From: Bacteroides stercoris ATCC 43183
GTDB taxonomy: Bacteria; Bacteroidota; Bacteroidia; Bacteroidales; Bacteroidaceae
Length of the DNA stretch: 64,000 bases
Direction of reading: 5' to 3'
Assembly: GCF_025147325.1 (NCBI RefSeq)
Contig: NZ_CP102262.1
Span: 3,162,001-3,226,000, forward strand
The translations under genes and the position numbers were made by a program. The notes beneath the pieces were generated by a model. It saw nothing but the letters and a program-made list of their open reading frames with translations, searched no databases and had not been told where the DNA came from. Positions 1 to 8,922 of the stretch are shown here, one piece after another. Position 1 is the stretch's first letter, and the number at the start of each line of letters is the position of its first letter.

Positions 1-1116
1 CATCAGCGCCACGTTCTTGACGTACTGGCTGAACGGAGTCACCAAAGGCGGATAACCCAGCTTGGGCCATACATATTCCACTTCATCAAAAAGCATTACC
101 AGCAGGTCGTCTATGCTGAGTTCGGGCTGGTTCTTGCTTTTCAGTATCATGTTGATACCGGAGTGCACGCCTTTCAGGTCTGCCATCATGGAACCCATCA
201 TACCGCCCGGAAGTCCGCACTTCAGGAGCAGGGACGACATATGCTTGTTGGTGGGGTCGATAAAGTAACCGAGGAAGTCGTCTATGAATTCCTGCGTCAT
301 GGCACGTGCTTTCATATAGGCTTTCATGTTGATGTCGGGCACCTGGAAGCCTTTATCGCGCAGCATGGCCTGTACGGAAATAACGTCCGGATGCACCTTT
401 CCCCATGACATGGGCTCCATAGCCACATCTATTATATCGGCGCCGTTCTCGCATACTTCAAGGATGGATGCCATTGAAAGTCCCGGACCGCTATGTCCGT
501 GATACTGTATCAATACATCGGGATGCTTCTCCTTGATAGCCTTTGTCAGCTCGCCCAGCATACCCGGACGGCCGATGCCTGCCATATCCTTCAAACAGAT
601 TTCGGGTGCTCCCGCCTCAATGAGCTGGTCGGCAATGTGTGCATAGTACTCTACCGTATGCACGGGCGAATGAGTGATGCAGAGCGTTGCCTGCGGTATC
701 ATGCCTGCCTCGAGCGCATAGCGGATAGAAGGGATGATGTTGCGCGTTTCGTTCAGTCCGCAGAAAATACGGGTGATGTCCACACCTTGTGCATGCTTTA
801 CCTTATACATCAGGCGGCGTACATCGGCGGGAACGGGGTACATACGCAGCGCATTCAGTCCGCGGTCGAGCATGTGGGTCTGTATGCCTGCATCATTAAA
901 GGGTTTGGTAAAGGCGCGTACTGCCTTGTTGGGGTTCTCGCCATAGAGAAGGTTCACTTGCTCGAAAGCTCCGCCGTTGGTCTCGACCCGGGCAAAACAC
1001 CCCATTTCGATTATCAACGGTGCGATGCGTACCAACTGGTCCACTCGCGGCTGGTATTTACCGGACGACTGCCACATATCTCGGTAAACAAGACTGAATT
1101 TGATTTCTTTTTTCAT
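1..1116 (-). CDS. Biotin-dependent carboxyltransferase subunit (oxaloacetate decarboxylase alpha / pyruvate carboxylase B type), partial
   Basis: The frame is open from an ATG at 1114-1116 to the window edge (372 codons), so the C-terminal part lies outside. The N-terminus reads MKKEIKFSLVYRDMWQSSGK, where RDMWQS occupies the place of the family's D-x-H-Q-S substrate and metal motif. Further on are CLKDMAG, with the lysine that is carbamylated in this family, and HGHSG, with the metal-ligand histidines. These mark the HMGL-like TIM barrel that moves CO2 between carboxybiotin and an oxo-acid. In Bacteroides such subunits belong to cytoplasmic or sodium-pumping decarboxylases. Which substrate is used cannot be told from this part alone, and whether a biotin domain is fused is not visible. 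Confidence 0.85.
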   Translation of the reverse strand, partial: MKKEIKFSLVYRDMWQSSGKYQPRVDQLVRIAPLIIEMGCFARVETNGGAFEQVNLLYGENPNKAVRAFTKPFNDAGIQTHMLDRGLNALRMYPVPADVRRLMYKVKHAQGVDITRIFCGLNETRNIIPSIRYALEAGMIPQATLCITHSPVHTVEYYAHIADQLIEAGAPEICLKDMAGIGRPGMLGELTKAIKEKHPDVLIQYHGHSGPGLSMASILEVCENGADIIDVAMEPMSWGKVHPDVISVQAMLRDKGFQVPDINMKAYMKARAMTQEFIDDFLGYFIDPTNKHMSSLLLKCGLPGGMMGSMMADLKGVHSGINMILKSKNQPELSIDDLLVMLFDEVEYVWPKLGYPPLVTPFSQYVKNVALM

Positions 1117-1524
1117 TGTAATAGGTAATTAGCTATTTGTTCACTCGGTTAACTTGATATATACAAATATAAAGGATTATTCTGACATATAGTCAAAATA
1201 ATCCCATAAATATTCACTTGAAAGATATGTTTTATATCATTTGGTAAATTGGGAAATAAGAAATTGAGGAACAAGGGACGCAACGTTTGACTTGAGACAT
1301 CCAAAGTGGCACTTTAGAAGTCTAAAGTACTACTTGGCGATTCTAAAGTTCTACTTTAGACTGCCCGTATCGCACCCTGTCTTTTGCGGACTCTTTCTCT
1401 TCACACATTTTCTTTCACCTCACCGCTGTTTTCCTCTTTTTATCCGTCACACAATCCGCTATGCTCCTTAGAGAAACAGCCCCAAGAACTCCCGAAAGAA
1501 TGCCGGGCAGAAACCGGACAGACT
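1117..1524. other. Intergenic region with clustered 8-bp inverted modules
   Basis: This 408-base gap has no convincing gene. It contains ACTTTAGA at 1311-1318, TCTAAAGT at 1321-1328, TCTAAAGT at 1342-1349 and ACTTTAGA at 1353-1360. The first two form a perfect palindrome with a 2-base loop, the last two form a hairpin with a 3-base loop, and the outer pairs can also fold on each other. The rest is AT-rich leader upstream of the carboxyltransferase gene. Confidence 0.6.
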
Positions 1525-2028
1525 CTAAATGAAGTCCTTCAATTCTTCCTGCAGTTTCTGTCTTGTAAAGAAGATGCGGCTTTTTACCGTTCCGAGGGGG
1601 AGTCCGAGGCGTTCGGCAATTTCGCGGTATTTGAATCCGGAAACGTGCATGGAGAAGGGCACTTTATAATCGCGCGGCAATGAATTGACGATGCGGTGCA
1701 TTTCTTTCAGGTCGTATGCGCCTTCGGTACTGGCGAAACCGGAATCCTGCGGCATGCTCAGGTGATACAGGTTATCGGTCTGGTCTACGAAAGTCTGTTC
1801 ACGGACTATCTTCCGGTAGTTATTTATAAAGATGTTACGCATAATGGTATACATCCAACCTTTAAAGTTGGTGTCGGGTTCATATTTATCCTCATTGTCC
1901 AAGGCTTTAAGAGAGGTCTCCTGCAACAAATCATTCGCTTCTTCCCGGTCGGCCGTTAATTTGTATGCAAAGCGAAGCAGTTCTTCTTGCACGGCAAGTA
2001 AATCTTTTCTAAAACTGTAAGTATTCAT
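1525..2028 (-). CDS. ECF-type RNA polymerase sigma factor
   Basis: The 167-aa product has the usual length of extracytoplasmic-function sigma factors. Region 2 is seen in LLRFAYKLTADREEANDLLQ followed by the -10 recognition segment NFKGWMYTIMRNIFIN. Region 4 near residues 112-160 has the helix-turn-helix YREIAERLGLPLGTVKSRI. It would direct core RNA polymerase to a small regulon. No anti-sigma gene is adjacent: the next gene on this strand (2353-2988) is a membrane protein of another family and the downstream gap is empty. The ATG at 2026-2028 is preceded by an AT-rich leader with a weak promoter-like TATACTTG (minus strand, 2079-2086). The family is certain, the regulon is unknown. Confidence 0.93.
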   Translation of the reverse strand: MNTYSFRKDLLAVQEELLRFAYKLTADREEANDLLQETSLKALDNEDKYEPDTNFKGWMYTIMRNIFINNYRKIVREQTFVDQTDNLYHLSMPQDSGFASTEGAYDLKEMHRIVNSLPRDYKVPFSMHVSGFKYREIAERLGLPLGTVKSRIFFTRQKLQEELKDFI

Positions 2029-2352
2029 ACTTTGCTAATTTTTTAAAATGGTTAATATTCGTTTCGGTTTAGTAGTTGCAAGTATACGGAAGTTTCCAAG
2101 TCCTGAGGGCTGGAATACGGGTATTCTTTGGGGTGAAAACTATCATTTGACAGATTTCACCCCCTATCTTGACAGTTTTCAGGTGAGATAAAGCGGCTGG
2201 TTTTCAGCAGGAAGTACAATTTTGACTATAATCGGCGTACGATTTTGGCTATAATTTATGCCAATATTACCATAAGATAAACAAAATACAGCCATATGAG
2301 TTATGAGAAAGAAATAGTATGAGGTATGAGAGAGAAGGTATAAAGTATAAAG
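2029..2352. other. Intergenic region, no gene seen
   Basis: The gap separates the sigma factor from the TRIC-type gene upstream. It holds a weak promoter-like box for the sigma gene near 2079-2086 (minus strand) and two loosely similar TTTGACTATAAT / TTTGGCTATAAT stretches around 2222-2262. No open frame with coding character was found. Confidence 0.4.
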
Positions 2353-2988
2353 TCACCCCTCTTTCTCCTGCCCTTCCTCATCGTTGCCCGAGAGTATGGG
2401 CAGGCAAATCTTATATTTCACGGCCAGAATACGGGTGATGAACACAGATATCCCGCCTATCACCTGGCAGCCGTAAGACTGCATGCCGGCAAGCCCGCAA
2501 AGCCAATACATCGTACCGCCCACTACGCACGCCATCGCATAAATCTCCTTACGGAATATGAGCGGTATCTCATTGATAAACACATCGCGTATCACACCGC
2601 CCGCAGCTCCGGTGATGCTGCCCATGATAATGGCCACCCAGAAAGGATAGCCCAGCGCCAGGCTCTTGCCCACGCCCACCACCGTAAACAGTGCCAGACC
2701 GATGGTGTCGAATATAAAGAATGTATTGTGCAGATGAATAAGGTGCTTTCCGAAGAAGATAACCCACAGCAATGCCAGTCCGGTACATATCAGATAAATG
2801 GGGTCGGTCATCCAGCCGGGAGTCACATCCAGCAACAGGTCGCGTATCGTACCGCCGCCGATGGCCGTTACGAAACCCACGACGTAAGCGCCGAACCAGT
2901 CGAAACGTTTCGCCGAAGCCAGCCGTATGCCGCTGATGGCGAAAGCAAATGTACCGATAAAGTCGAGTATCTGAACAAATGTTGGCAT
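2353..2988 (-). CDS. TRIC/UPF0126-type membrane channel protein
   Basis: The 211-aa product is almost entirely hydrophobic, with about seven membrane helices and two repeated halves of the UPF0126 (YicG-like) family. The paired glycine-rich signatures are visible as TAIGGGTIRDLLL and TGAAGGVIRDVF. Bacterial homologues of trimeric intracellular cation channels conduct monovalent cations across the inner membrane, but physiological roles are poorly known. The tail is charged (EEGQEKEG). It is divergent from the epimerase-like gene at 3069, and the two starts are about 80 bases apart, so they share one promoter region. Confidence 0.88.
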   Translation of the reverse strand: MPTFVQILDFIGTFAFAISGIRLASAKRFDWFGAYVVGFVTAIGGGTIRDLLLDVTPGWMTDPIYLICTGLALLWVIFFGKHLIHLHNTFFIFDTIGLALFTVVGVGKSLALGYPFWVAIIMGSITGAAGGVIRDVFINEIPLIFRKEIYAMACVVGGTMYWLCGLAGMQSYGCQVIGGISVFITRILAVKYKICLPILSGNDEEGQEKEG

Positions 2989-3039
2989 GAGAGCATTTCT
3001 TTTTTTTGCAAAGTAACAAATAATTTCCCTAAGAAAGTG

Positions 3040-3047
3040 TATTTTTG
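3040..3047 (+). promoter_or_regulatory. Bacteroidetes -7 box for the epimerase-like gene
   Basis: TATTTTTG fits the TAnnTTTG -7 consensus and lies 21 bases before the ATG at 3069. No clear TTTG -33 element was found at the usual spacing. Confidence 0.55.
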
Positions 3048-3068
3048 TACCGCCAATTTATATCAGCA

Positions 3069-4163
3069 ATGAAAATAACCATCGTATCGGGCGCACGCCC
3101 CAACTTTATGAAAATCGCTCCCCTCTGCCGCGCCATAGACGCAGCCAGAGAGGCAGGTAAAAATATATCCTATCGCATAGTCTACACCGGACCGCAGGAC
3201 GACACCACCCTGGACGCCTCGCTCTTCTCCGACCTTGCCATGCGCAAGCCCGACGCCTATCTGGGCATCAGCGGACGCGACCACTCCCAGGTGGCAGCCG
3301 CCATCATGCTGGCCTTCGAGCGGGAGCTCGACGAACACCCCGCCCAAGTGGTGCTTGTGGTGGACGACATGACCGCCACCATGAGCTGCGCCATCGTAGC
3401 CAAGAAGCGCGGACTGAAAGTGGCGCACGTCATAGCCGGCACGCGCTCGTTCGACATGAACATGCCGCGTGAGGTCAACCGCACGATTGTAGACGCCATC
3501 TCCGACTATCTCTTCACCGCCGGCATGGTGGCCAACCGCAACCTCAACCAGGAGGGCATGATACCGGAGTATATCCACTACGTAGGCAATATCCTCATCG
3601 ACACCATCCGCTACAACCGCCACCGCCTTGTACAGCCGCTCTGGTTCTCCAGCCTCGGACTGCGCAAGGGCAACTATCTCCTGCTCACCCTGAACCGCCA
3701 CGACCTGCTGGAAAAGAAAGCCGTACTCGGTTCGCTGATGCAGACAGTGGCCGAAAAAGCGGGCGATATGCCCATCGTAGCCCCCATACACCCGTACGTG
3801 GAGCGTGCCGTAAAATCATTGGGGCTTGACATGCCCAGCCTGCACATCCTGCCGCCTCAAAGCTACCTGCACTTCGGCTTCCTCATCAACCAGGCCAAAG
3901 GTATCGTGACCGACTCCGGCAATATAGCCGAAGAAGCCACCTTCCTCGATGTGCCCTGCATCACGCTCAACACCTATGCCGAGCACCCCGAAACCTGGCG
4001 TATCGGAACCAACGAGCTCGTTGGGGAGAACTCCTTTGCCCTCTCCGCCGCCCTCGACCAACTGCTGCACGGCGAATGGAAGCACACCACCCTGCCCGAC
4101 CGCTGGGACGGACGCACCGCCGAGCGTATCGTACAGACGTTGATAAACGGGGAGAAGCTATAA
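3069..4163 (+). CDS. wecB: UDP-N-acetylglucosamine 2-epimerase (non-hydrolysing type)
   Basis: The 364-aa protein starts at the ATG at 3069 (MKITIVSGARPNFMKIAPL); an upstream in-frame ATG at 3045 falls on the promoter box and is less likely. The N-terminal SGARPNFMK motif, the IAGTRSFDMNMPREVNR segment (homologous to the AGLRT...PEE-NR region), and C-terminal VTDSGNIAEEATFLDVPCITL are signatures of the GT-B-fold WecB family, which interconverts UDP-GlcNAc and UDP-ManNAc for surface polysaccharides. Several positions depart from the classical enzyme, such as GTRSFD for GLRT, so the substrate may be a related nucleotide sugar. The gene is strikingly GC-rich and stands alone rather than in a polysaccharide cluster. 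Confidence 0.85.
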   Translation: MKITIVSGARPNFMKIAPLCRAIDAAREAGKNISYRIVYTGPQDDTTLDASLFSDLAMRKPDAYLGISGRDHSQVAAAIMLAFERELDEHPAQVVLVVDDMTATMSCAIVAKKRGLKVAHVIAGTRSFDMNMPREVNRTIVDAISDYLFTAGMVANRNLNQEGMIPEYIHYVGNILIDTIRYNRHRLVQPLWFSSLGLRKGNYLLLTLNRHDLLEKKAVLGSLMQTVAEKAGDMPIVAPIHPYVERAVKSLGLDMPSLHILPPQSYLHFGFLINQAKGIVTDSGNIAEEATFLDVPCITLNTYAEHPETWRIGTNELVGENSFALSAALDQLLHGEWKHTTLPDRWDGRTAERIVQTLINGEKL

Positions 4164-4192
4164 GACCCGCGTTCGGAAAACCGCATAAAAAA

Positions 4193-4235
4193 GGAGATGT
4201 GCCCATACAAAAAAATGCTGGTCCGGCACATCTCC
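4193..4235 (-). terminator. Stem-loop with minus-strand T-tract
   Basis: GGAGATGTGCC (4193-4203) pairs perfectly with GGCACATCTCC (4225-4235). On the minus strand the stem is followed by TTTTTT. On the plus strand it has no T-run, so its role after the epimerase-like gene is less clear. It may also act as an mRNA-end hairpin. Confidence 0.5.
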
Positions 4236-4554
4236 CCACACTAAACACAGTATTGTAAAAAAGAAGAATAGTTTAAGCAAGTCTGTCCATATATTATCAT
4301 TCGGAGTCATTCCGTATCGTACGTTACTGTACGGCAAGACAAAAGTATCCAATTATACCAAAGGCTCAAAGTTCCAATCCGCCCCATTCTTCCTATACGG
4401 CACAAATCCCGACCTATCCTGCCGATATTGATAAATAAAAGGAAGAAAAAGGCAGCGTTCTCCTGCCGGTCCATCACCTTGCCCGTTTCTCTGCCTCTTA
4501 AACATCCCTCTCATTCTTTAAAATATATTTGCTTCTTGATTAACAGTAAATTGT

Positions 4555-4562
4555 TAACTTTG
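4555..4562 (+). promoter_or_regulatory. Bacteroidetes -7 box for the DUF5686 gene
   Basis: TAACTTTG matches TAnnTTTG. A TTTG at 4528-4531 lies 23 bases upstream, slightly longer than the usual spacing. Transcription would begin only a few bases before the ATG at 4573, giving a very short leader. Confidence 0.6.
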
Positions 4563-4572
4563 CAGCTTGATT

Positions 4573-7167
4573 ATGAAACGTATGAAACGACTATATAACA
4601 TTACCCTCATCCTCTTGCTTTTACTATTCGCCTCTGCCGGCGCATCAGCACAGATAAGAGGCGTTATAACGGACTCACTCACCCACGAACCGTTGATGTA
4701 CATCACCGTGCAATACGAAGGAAAAGGCGTAGGAGGCATCTCCAATGCCGACGGAGAATACCAGGTGGAGACGCGCAAGGGGTGGAATGAACTGACCTTT
4801 TCCGCCATCGGCTACATCACCAAGAAAGTGAAGTTCGCCCCCGGTACGAAAGTGCTCAACGTGGCGCTGGCGCCTGCCGATGTAATGCTTTCCGAAGTCG
4901 TCGTCAAGCCCAAGAAAGAGAAGTATTCGCGCAAGAACAATCCTGCCGTGGAGTTTATGAAGAAGGTCATCGAGCACAAAAAAGCCCTGAAGCTCGAGGA
5001 GAACGACTTCTACCAGTACCAGAAGTACGAAAAGATGAAGATGTCCATCAACGACGTCACGCCGGAGAAAATGGAGAAAGGCATCTACAAGAAATTCTCT
5101 TTCTTCAAGGACCAGGTGGAAGTGTCGCCCAAGACCAACAAGATGATTCTACCCATCTCCATCAAGGAGACGGCTTCCAGAACCATCTACCGCAAAAGTC
5201 CCAAAAGCGAGAAGACCATCATCGAGGGAATGAACTCCAACGGCATCGAGGAGTTCTTCAACACGGGCGATATGTTAGGTACTATCCTTACCGATGTCTT
5301 TTCCGACGTCAATATCTACGACGATGACATCCGCCTGCTGCAACGCCGCTTCGTAAGCCCTATCGGACGCGGAGCCATCAGCTTCTATAAGTTCTACCTG
5401 ATGGATACCCTCATGGTGGACAAGCAGGAGTGCGTGCACCTCACCTTCGTGCCGCAGAACCCGCAGGACTTCGGTTTCACAGGACATCTGTACGTAGTGA
5501 AAGACTCCACCTATGCCGTAAAGAAAGCCGTGATGAACCTGCCCAAAAAGACGGGTGTCAACTTCGTGAAGAACCTCGACATCGTGCAGCAGTTTGAGCA
5601 ACTGCCCGACAGCAACTGGGTGCTCACCGACGACGACATGACCGTGGAACTCGCCCTGATGAAAGGCATACAAGGCCTGGAAGTGCAGCGCACCACCAAG
5701 TACAGCGACTATAAATTCGACGAGATAGAACCCCGCCTGTTCCGCCTGAAAGGCAGCGTCATCAAGGAAGCCAACATGCTTGCCAAGAGCGACGAATACT
5801 GGGCCAAAGTGCGCCAGGTGCCGCTCACCAAAAAGGAAAGTTCCATGGACGTGTTCATGAACCGCATCGAGCAGATACCGGGCTTCAAGTACGTCATTTT
5901 CGGTGCCAAGGCGCTTATCGAGAACTTCGTGGAGACGGGCAGCAAGAAGCACCCCAGCAAGTTCGACTTCGGCCCTATCAACACCATGATTACCAGCAAC
6001 TACGTGAACGGAACCCGTTTCCGTCTCAGTGGCATGACCACCGGTAACCTGCATCCGCACTGGAGCTTCAGCGGTTACGGCGCCTACGGCACGCGCGACA
6101 AGAAGTGGTTCTACTCCGGACAGGCTGCCTACTCTTTCAACAAGCGCGAGTACGTCCTTTGGGAATTTCCCAAGCACTACCTCGCTTTCCAGTACACCTA
6201 CGATGTGATGTCTCCTATGGACAAGTATCTGGCTACGGACAAGGACAATATGTTCGTAGGCTGGAAATGGACTACCGTAGACCAGATGTCGTACATGCGC
6301 GACGCCACCCTGACCTACGAGCTGGAAACCAATACCGGCTTCTCCGTCAAGGCCATGGCGCGCCACCGCAACGACCAGCCCGCCGGCATGCTGCAATACT
6401 GGAAGAACAACGGCACTACCCCCGGCGAATGGGACGAGAAAAATACCCTGGTGCACGACATCACCACCACCGAACTCGGAGTGACCCTGCGCTACTCTCC
6501 CGGCGAAACGTTTGTCAACACCAAGCAACGCCGTGTTCCCGTGTCGCTGGACGCCCCCACGTTCACCCTCTCGCACACCGTCGGTCTGAAAGGCGTGCTG
6601 GGCGGCGAATACAACTTCAACCTCACGGAAGCCAGCATCCGTAAACGTTTCTGGTTCGGTTCGTGGGGTAAGCTGGACGTTACCGCCCGTGCCGGCGCGC
6701 AGTGGAACACCGTTCCTTTCCCGCTGCTGAACCTGCCCATGGCGAACCTCTCATACATCACTCAGAACAACGAATCGTTCAACCTCATCGACAACATGGA
6801 GTTCCTGAACGACCGCTACGCCTCGCTCGCTCTCAGCTACGACATGAACGGGAAGCTCTTCAACCGCATCCCCCTCATCAAGAAACTGAAATGGAGAGAG
6901 ATGTTCCGCATCCGCGGCATGTGGGGCACGCTCACGGACAAGAACAACCCCTACAAAAGCAGCAACCCCGACCTCTTCCTCTTTCCGATGCGCGACGGCG
7001 TGCCCACCAGCCATGTCATGGGCAAGACCCCTTACATTGAAGCCAGCGTAGGCATCTACAACATCTTCAAGCTGCTGCATATAGAATATGTGCGCCGCCT
7101 CACCTATACCGACATCCCGGGGGTGAAGAAAGGCGGAGTGCGCTTTATGATATTGATGATTTTTTAG
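4573..7167 (+). CDS. DUF5686 / carboxypeptidase-like regulatory domain outer-membrane protein
   Basis: The 864-aa product begins MKRMKRLYNITLILLLLLFA, a signal peptide ending near AGASAQ. Residues about 27-105 are a CarboxypepD_reg-like beta-sandwich (IRGVITDSLTHEPL... NADGEYQVETRKG), as on many Bacteroidetes outer-membrane proteins. The long remainder (SRKNNPAVEFMKKVI and many amphipathic strands rich in Y, W and F) is typical of DUF5686, predicted to form an outer-membrane barrel. It ends in a strand with terminal phenylalanine (FMILMIF), as barrels do. Function is unknown; no plug domain is seen, so it is not a classical TonB receptor. An in-frame TTG at 4567 is a less likely start. Confidence 0.85.
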   Translation: MKRMKRLYNITLILLLLLFASAGASAQIRGVITDSLTHEPLMYITVQYEGKGVGGISNADGEYQVETRKGWNELTFSAIGYITKKVKFAPGTKVLNVALAPADVMLSEVVVKPKKEKYSRKNNPAVEFMKKVIEHKKALKLEENDFYQYQKYEKMKMSINDVTPEKMEKGIYKKFSFFKDQVEVSPKTNKMILPISIKETASRTIYRKSPKSEKTIIEGMNSNGIEEFFNTGDMLGTILTDVFSDVNIYDDDIRLLQRRFVSPIGRGAISFYKFYLMDTLMVDKQECVHLTFVPQNPQDFGFTGHLYVVKDSTYAVKKAVMNLPKKTGVNFVKNLDIVQQFEQLPDSNWVLTDDDMTVELALMKGIQGLEVQRTTKYSDYKFDEIEPRLFRLKGSVIKEANMLAKSDEYWAKVRQVPLTKKESSMDVFMNRIEQIPGFKYVIFGAKALIENFVETGSKKHPSKFDFGPINTMITSNYVNGTRFRLSGMTTGNLHPHWSFSGYGAYGTRDKKWFYSGQAAYSFNKREYVLWEFPKHYLAFQYTYDVMSPMDKYLATDKDNMFVGWKWTTVDQMSYMRDATLTYELETNTGFSVKAMARHRNDQPAGMLQYWKNNGTTPGEWDEKNTLVHDITTTELGVTLRYSPGETFVNTKQRRVPVSLDAPTFTLSHTVGLKGVLGGEYNFNLTEASIRKRFWFGSWGKLDVTARAGAQWNTVPFPLLNLPMANLSYITQNNESFNLIDNMEFLNDRYASLALSYDMNGKLFNRIPLIKKLKWREMFRIRGMWGTLTDKNNPYKSSNPDLFLFPMRDGVPTSHVMGKTPYIEASVGIYNIFKLLHIEYVRRLTYTDIPGVKKGGVRFMILMIF

Positions 7168-7204
7168 TTAGTGATTAGCGATTAGTGATTAGTGATGAGC
7201 GAGG
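7164..7204. repeat. Left GATTAGTG repeat arm of the four-helix-bundle cassette
   Basis: The stretch consists of variants of GATTAGTG/GATTAGCG in tandem, starting at the stop codon of the DUF5686 gene. It is an inverted, imperfect match to the CTAATCAC-type repeat at 7569-7600 on the other side of the small gene. Confidence 0.75.
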
Positions 7205-7213
7205 AGCGGTTAT

Positions 7214-7579
7214 ATGGGAGAGGGAATATTAAAAAACAAATCAATGAACTTTGCTATACGCATTGTGAATTTATATAATTTCTTGAATGAAACCAAACAG
7301 GAAAGAATTATGTCTAAACAAATACTAAGAAGCGGTACATCTGTGGGAGCCAATATCAGGGAAGGGCAATTTGCCGAGTCCCCAGCCGACTTTATACACA
7401 AATATTCCGTTGCTCAAAAGGAATGTTCAGAAACCCTATACTGGCTCGAATTGCTAAATAAAACAAACTACATCACCACAGAGCAATATGTGTCCTTGGA
7501 TACCGATTGTACGGAACTGATGAAGATGATAACCTCTTCCATCATCACCCGTAAAAAGAATCTGCCCCCTAATCACTAA
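7214..7579 (+). CDS. Four-helix-bundle protein (23S rRNA intervening-sequence type, TIGR02436)
   Basis: The 121-aa product carries the family core: FAIRIVNLYNFL at residues about 13-24, then ILRSGTSVGANIREG at 36-50, followed by a helical KECSETLYWLELL segment. The family forms a pentameric four-helix bundle related to bAvd of diversity-generating retroelements and to ORFs inside 23S rRNA intervening sequences; its biochemical role is unsettled. No reverse transcriptase is nearby. Its last codons (PNH and stop) are encoded by the flanking CTAATCAC repeat, so gene and repeat appear to travel as one unit. It sits between two unrelated housekeeping genes. Confidence 0.85.
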   Translation: MGEGILKNKSMNFAIRIVNLYNFLNETKQERIMSKQILRSGTSVGANIREGQFAESPADFIHKYSVAQKECSETLYWLELLNKTNYITTEQYVSLDTDCTELMKMITSSIITRKKNLPPNH

Positions 7580-7600
7580 TCACTAACCCCTAATCGCTAA
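7569..7600. repeat. Right CTAATCAC repeat arm of the four-helix-bundle cassette
   Basis: Tandem CTAATCACTAATCAC and CTAATCGCTAAC units are inverted relative to 7164-7204. The arm overlaps the stop of the small gene and ends four bases before the RarA start. Confidence 0.75.
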
Positions 7601-7604
7601 CCCC

Positions 7605-8873
7605 ATGCAACCTTTAGCAGAAAGACTCAGACCCAAGACATTAGACGAATATATCGGGCAGAAGCACCTGGTGGGACCGGGGGCTGTGCTTCGTAAGATG
7701 ATTGATGCGGGACGTATCTCCTCGTTCATTCTGTGGGGCCCGCCAGGAGTGGGTAAGACGACGCTTGCGCAGATTATAGCCAATAAGCTGGAGACGCCGT
7801 TCTACACACTCAGTGCCGTGACCAGCGGGGTGAAGGATGTGCGCGATGTGATAGACCGCGCCAAAAGCAATCGCTTCTTCTCGCAGGCAAGCCCGATACT
7901 GTTCATTGACGAAATCCATCGTTTCAGCAAGTCGCAGCAGGACTCGCTGCTGGGCGCTGTGGAGCAGGGAACGGTGACGCTGATAGGCGCCACCACCGAG
8001 AACCCCTCGTTCGAAGTAATCCGCCCGCTGCTCTCCCGCTGCCAGCTCTACGTACTGAAATCACTGGAAAAGGATGACTTGCTGGAACTGCTCCAGCGCG
8101 CCATAACCACGGATGTGCAACTGAAAGAACGGCAGATAGAGCTCAAGGAGACTACCGCCATGCTCCGCTACAGCGGCGGCGATGCCCGCAAACTGCTTAA
8201 TATCCTTGACCTCGTGGTGCAGTCCGAAACCGCAGACCCCGTTGTCATCACCGACGAGATGGTGACCGAGCGTCTCCAGCAGAATCCCCTCGCCTACGAC
8301 AAAGACGGGGAGATGCACTACGACATCATCTCCGCCTTTATCAAGTCCATCCGCGGCAGCGACCCGGACGGAGCCATTTACTGGCTGGCACGCATGGTAG
8401 AGGGCGGTGAAGACCCTGCTTTCATAGCCCGCCGTCTCGTTATCTCCGCTTCCGAGGACATCGGGCTGGCAAACCCCAACGCACTGCTGCTGGCCAACGC
8501 CTGCTTCGATACCATCATGAAAGTGGGCTGGCCCGAAGGACGCATCCCGCTGGCGGAGACGACCATCTACCTCGCCACCAGTCCCAAGAGCAACTCGGCC
8601 TATATGGCCATCAACGATGCACTCGAACTGGTGCGGCAAACCGGCAACCTGCCCGTTCCCCTGCACCTGCGCAACGCCCCCACCAAACTGATGAAACAGC
8701 TTGGCTATGGCGACAACTATAAATATGCCCACGACTACCCCGGCAACTTCGTGCGCCAGCAGTTCCTGCCCGACGAACTGAAAGACCGCCGCATCTGGGA
8801 GCCGCAAGCAAATGCCGCCGAACAAAAGCATAAAGAAAGGATGCAGGCCCTGTGGGGAAAGGAAAGATTTTAG
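7605..8873 (+). CDS. rarA: Replication-associated recombination protein A (AAA+ ATPase)
   Basis: The 422-aa protein is full length for RarA/MgsA/WRNIP1. It opens with PLAERLRPKTLDEYIGQKHL, then Walker A GPPGVGKTTL near residue 46, Walker B ILFIDEIHRFSKSQQD near 100, sensor 1 (GATTENPSFEV) and arginine finger segment LLSRCQLYVL. The C-terminal half (DGEMHYDIISAFIKSIRGSD, ARRLVISASEDIGLANP) is the RarA tetramerisation region. It acts at stalled replication forks and on SSB-bound ends in the cytoplasm. It starts directly after the repeat arm at 7569-7600. Confidence 0.97.
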   Translation: MQPLAERLRPKTLDEYIGQKHLVGPGAVLRKMIDAGRISSFILWGPPGVGKTTLAQIIANKLETPFYTLSAVTSGVKDVRDVIDRAKSNRFFSQASPILFIDEIHRFSKSQQDSLLGAVEQGTVTLIGATTENPSFEVIRPLLSRCQLYVLKSLEKDDLLELLQRAITTDVQLKERQIELKETTAMLRYSGGDARKLLNILDLVVQSETADPVVITDEMVTERLQQNPLAYDKDGEMHYDIISAFIKSIRGSDPDGAIYWLARMVEGGEDPAFIARRLVISASEDIGLANPNALLLANACFDTIMKVGWPEGRIPLAETTIYLATSPKSNSAYMAINDALELVRQTGNLPVPLHLRNAPTKLMKQLGYGDNYKYAHDYPGNFVRQQFLPDELKDRRIWEPQANAAEQKHKERMQALWGKERF

Positions 8874-8922
8874 AAATGGAAATTCTGCAGAACAACATTA
8901 GAAACAACTTATAATAACACTT

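Larger units (their letters stand above)
4164..4572. other. Intergenic region between epimerase-like and DUF5686 genes
   Basis: Apart from the stem-loop at 4193-4235 and the promoter box at 4555-4562, nothing recognisable is present. No ORF here has convincing start context or coding composition. Confidence 0.4.

Noticed and set aside
5275..6576. Long open frame on the minus strand opposite the DUF5686 gene
   Set aside because: It follows the third-position GC pattern of the sense gene, is rich in H, V and G, and has no recognisable motif.
7214..7579. Diversity-generating retroelement accessory protein (bAvd)
   Set aside because: No reverse transcriptase, template repeat or variable target is within reach, so it is treated as the stand-alone four-helix-bundle family.
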